The notes under the pieces are model-generated. The model saw only the letters and a list, made by a program, of their open reading frames with translations. It was not told the DNA's origin and ran no database searches. Shown here piece after piece: positions 5,605-6,083 of a stretch of 6,083 nt of DNA; the first letter of the stretch is position 1; every line of letters starts with the position of its first letter. This stretch comes from Rhodobacterales bacterium (GTDB lineage Bacteria > Pseudomonadota > Alphaproteobacteria > Rhodobacterales > Rhodobacteraceae): positions 1-6,083 of the forward strand of contig JANXPK010000352.1 of assembly GCA_025357355.1 (NCBI GenBank). Direction: 5' to 3'. Made by a program: the position numbers and the translations under genes.

Positions 5605-6083
5605 GGATAGGCGATCACCGACAGATAGCGCGCGGGCAGCTGGTTCAGAATCTCTGGCCCATGGCGGGCGTCGGCATCGAAAAACAGGCTGTCGCCGGGT
5701 TTGAGGTGGAAAAGCTGGTCACCGTGGCGATAGGTCACCTCGCCCTCCAGCATGTAGAGAAGCTCCAGCCCCTCGTGCTGAAAGGTCGGGAATACGTCGG
5801 ATTCGGCGGTCAGGGTGATGAGATAGGGCTCGACCACGACACCCGAGGAATTGGAGCCGATGTGGCCCAGAAGGTTGTACTGGTGCCCCGCCCGCGTGCC
5901 GCGCCGCTCGATCTCGATATGATCGCCAGCCTTCACATGCTGGACCTCGCGGCGTTCCTCGTAGGATTTGAAAAAGGCGGTGACGGGGACCGAAAAGGCA
6001 TGGCTGAGGACCTGCAATGTGGTCAGCGACGGCGAAGTGATGCCGTTTTCGATCTTGCTGAGCATGCCGATGGAAAGACCGGT
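5595..6083 (-). CDS. XRE-family regulator with C-terminal cupin domain, partial
   Basis: The gene runs in from the right edge and its N-terminus is missing. The frame remains open to base 6083, so the internal ATG at 6065 is not the start: the residues before it (TGLSIG) belong to the helix-turn-helix. The HTH part seen is TGLSIGMLSKIENGITSPSL, the SQxSKIExGxxxPSL recognition-helix signature of XRE/PuuR-type regulators. A linker follows, then a cupin of about 70 residues with the sensor pattern HEGLELLYMLEGEVTY and PGDSLFFDADARHGPEIL. Motif 1 has His and Glu but not the full HxH metal triad, as in many ligand-sensing XRE-cupins. Such proteins usually control amine, polyamine or amino-acid use, and relatives often neighbour glutamine-synthetase-like genes. 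It probably controls glxBCD and/or the permease operon. About 30 or more N-terminal residues are estimated to lie outside. Confidence 0.92.
   Translation of the reverse strand, partial: TGLSIGMLSKIENGITSPSLTTLQVLSHAFSVPVTAFFKSYEERREVQHVKAGDHIEIERRGTRAGHQYNLLGHIGSNSSGVVVEPYLITLTAESDVFPTFQHEGLELLYMLEGEVTYRHGDQLFHLKPGDSLFFDADARHGPEILNQLPARYLSVIAYPQG

Overview
The window is GC-rich, with tightly packed genes, strong Shine-Dalgarno sites and an alphaproteobacterial style of codon use. The gene set (glxBCD-type split glutamate synthase, an XRE-cupin regulator and an ethanolamine-permease-like APC transporter) suggests a Rhodobacterales/Roseobacter-type or rhizobial alphaproteobacterium. This placement is inferred from gene content; no rRNA or other phylogenetic marker is present. 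No tRNA, rRNA, CRISPR array, insertion sequence or phage gene was seen.

Layout. (1) Bases 1-2086, minus strand: a compact operon glxB-glxC-glxD, transcribed right to left, with glxD running off the left edge. These are the three detached modules of a glutamate synthase large subunit: class II glutaminase, GXGXG beta-helix and FMN-binding synthase. They are homologous to the subunits of N-methylglutamate synthase (MgsABC). (2) Bases 2087-2303: a divergent control region. It holds a good sigma70-like promoter for glxBCD, a GACA/TGTC dyad overlapping a TTGACA box that could serve the rightward operon, and a strong ribosome binding site. (3) Bases 2304-4585, plus strand: three small membrane proteins (95, 130 and 57 aa) in front of a 474-aa, 12-TM APC-family permease. 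The four genes are spaced 1-2 bases apart or overlap, and a hairpin terminator at 4604-4628 closes the unit. (4) Bases 4653-5604, plus strand: two overlapping genes for a membrane-anchored protein of unknown function and a small PGxGQ-motif membrane protein. (5) Bases 5595-6083, minus strand: an XRE-cupin regulator, convergent with and overlapping the previous gene, cut at the right edge inside its helix-turn-helix.

How it may work together (inference). Split glutamate synthases of this type, XRE-cupin (PuuR-like) regulators and amine/amino-acid APC permeases fit uptake and gamma-glutamyl or N-methylglutamate-type assimilation of an amine such as methylamine or ethanolamine. A gamma-glutamylamide synthetase (GmaS/GlnT) would be expected to the left, beyond glxD. 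The most distinctive element is the set of three small membrane proteins translationally linked to the permease, which look like candidate accessory subunits of the transporter.
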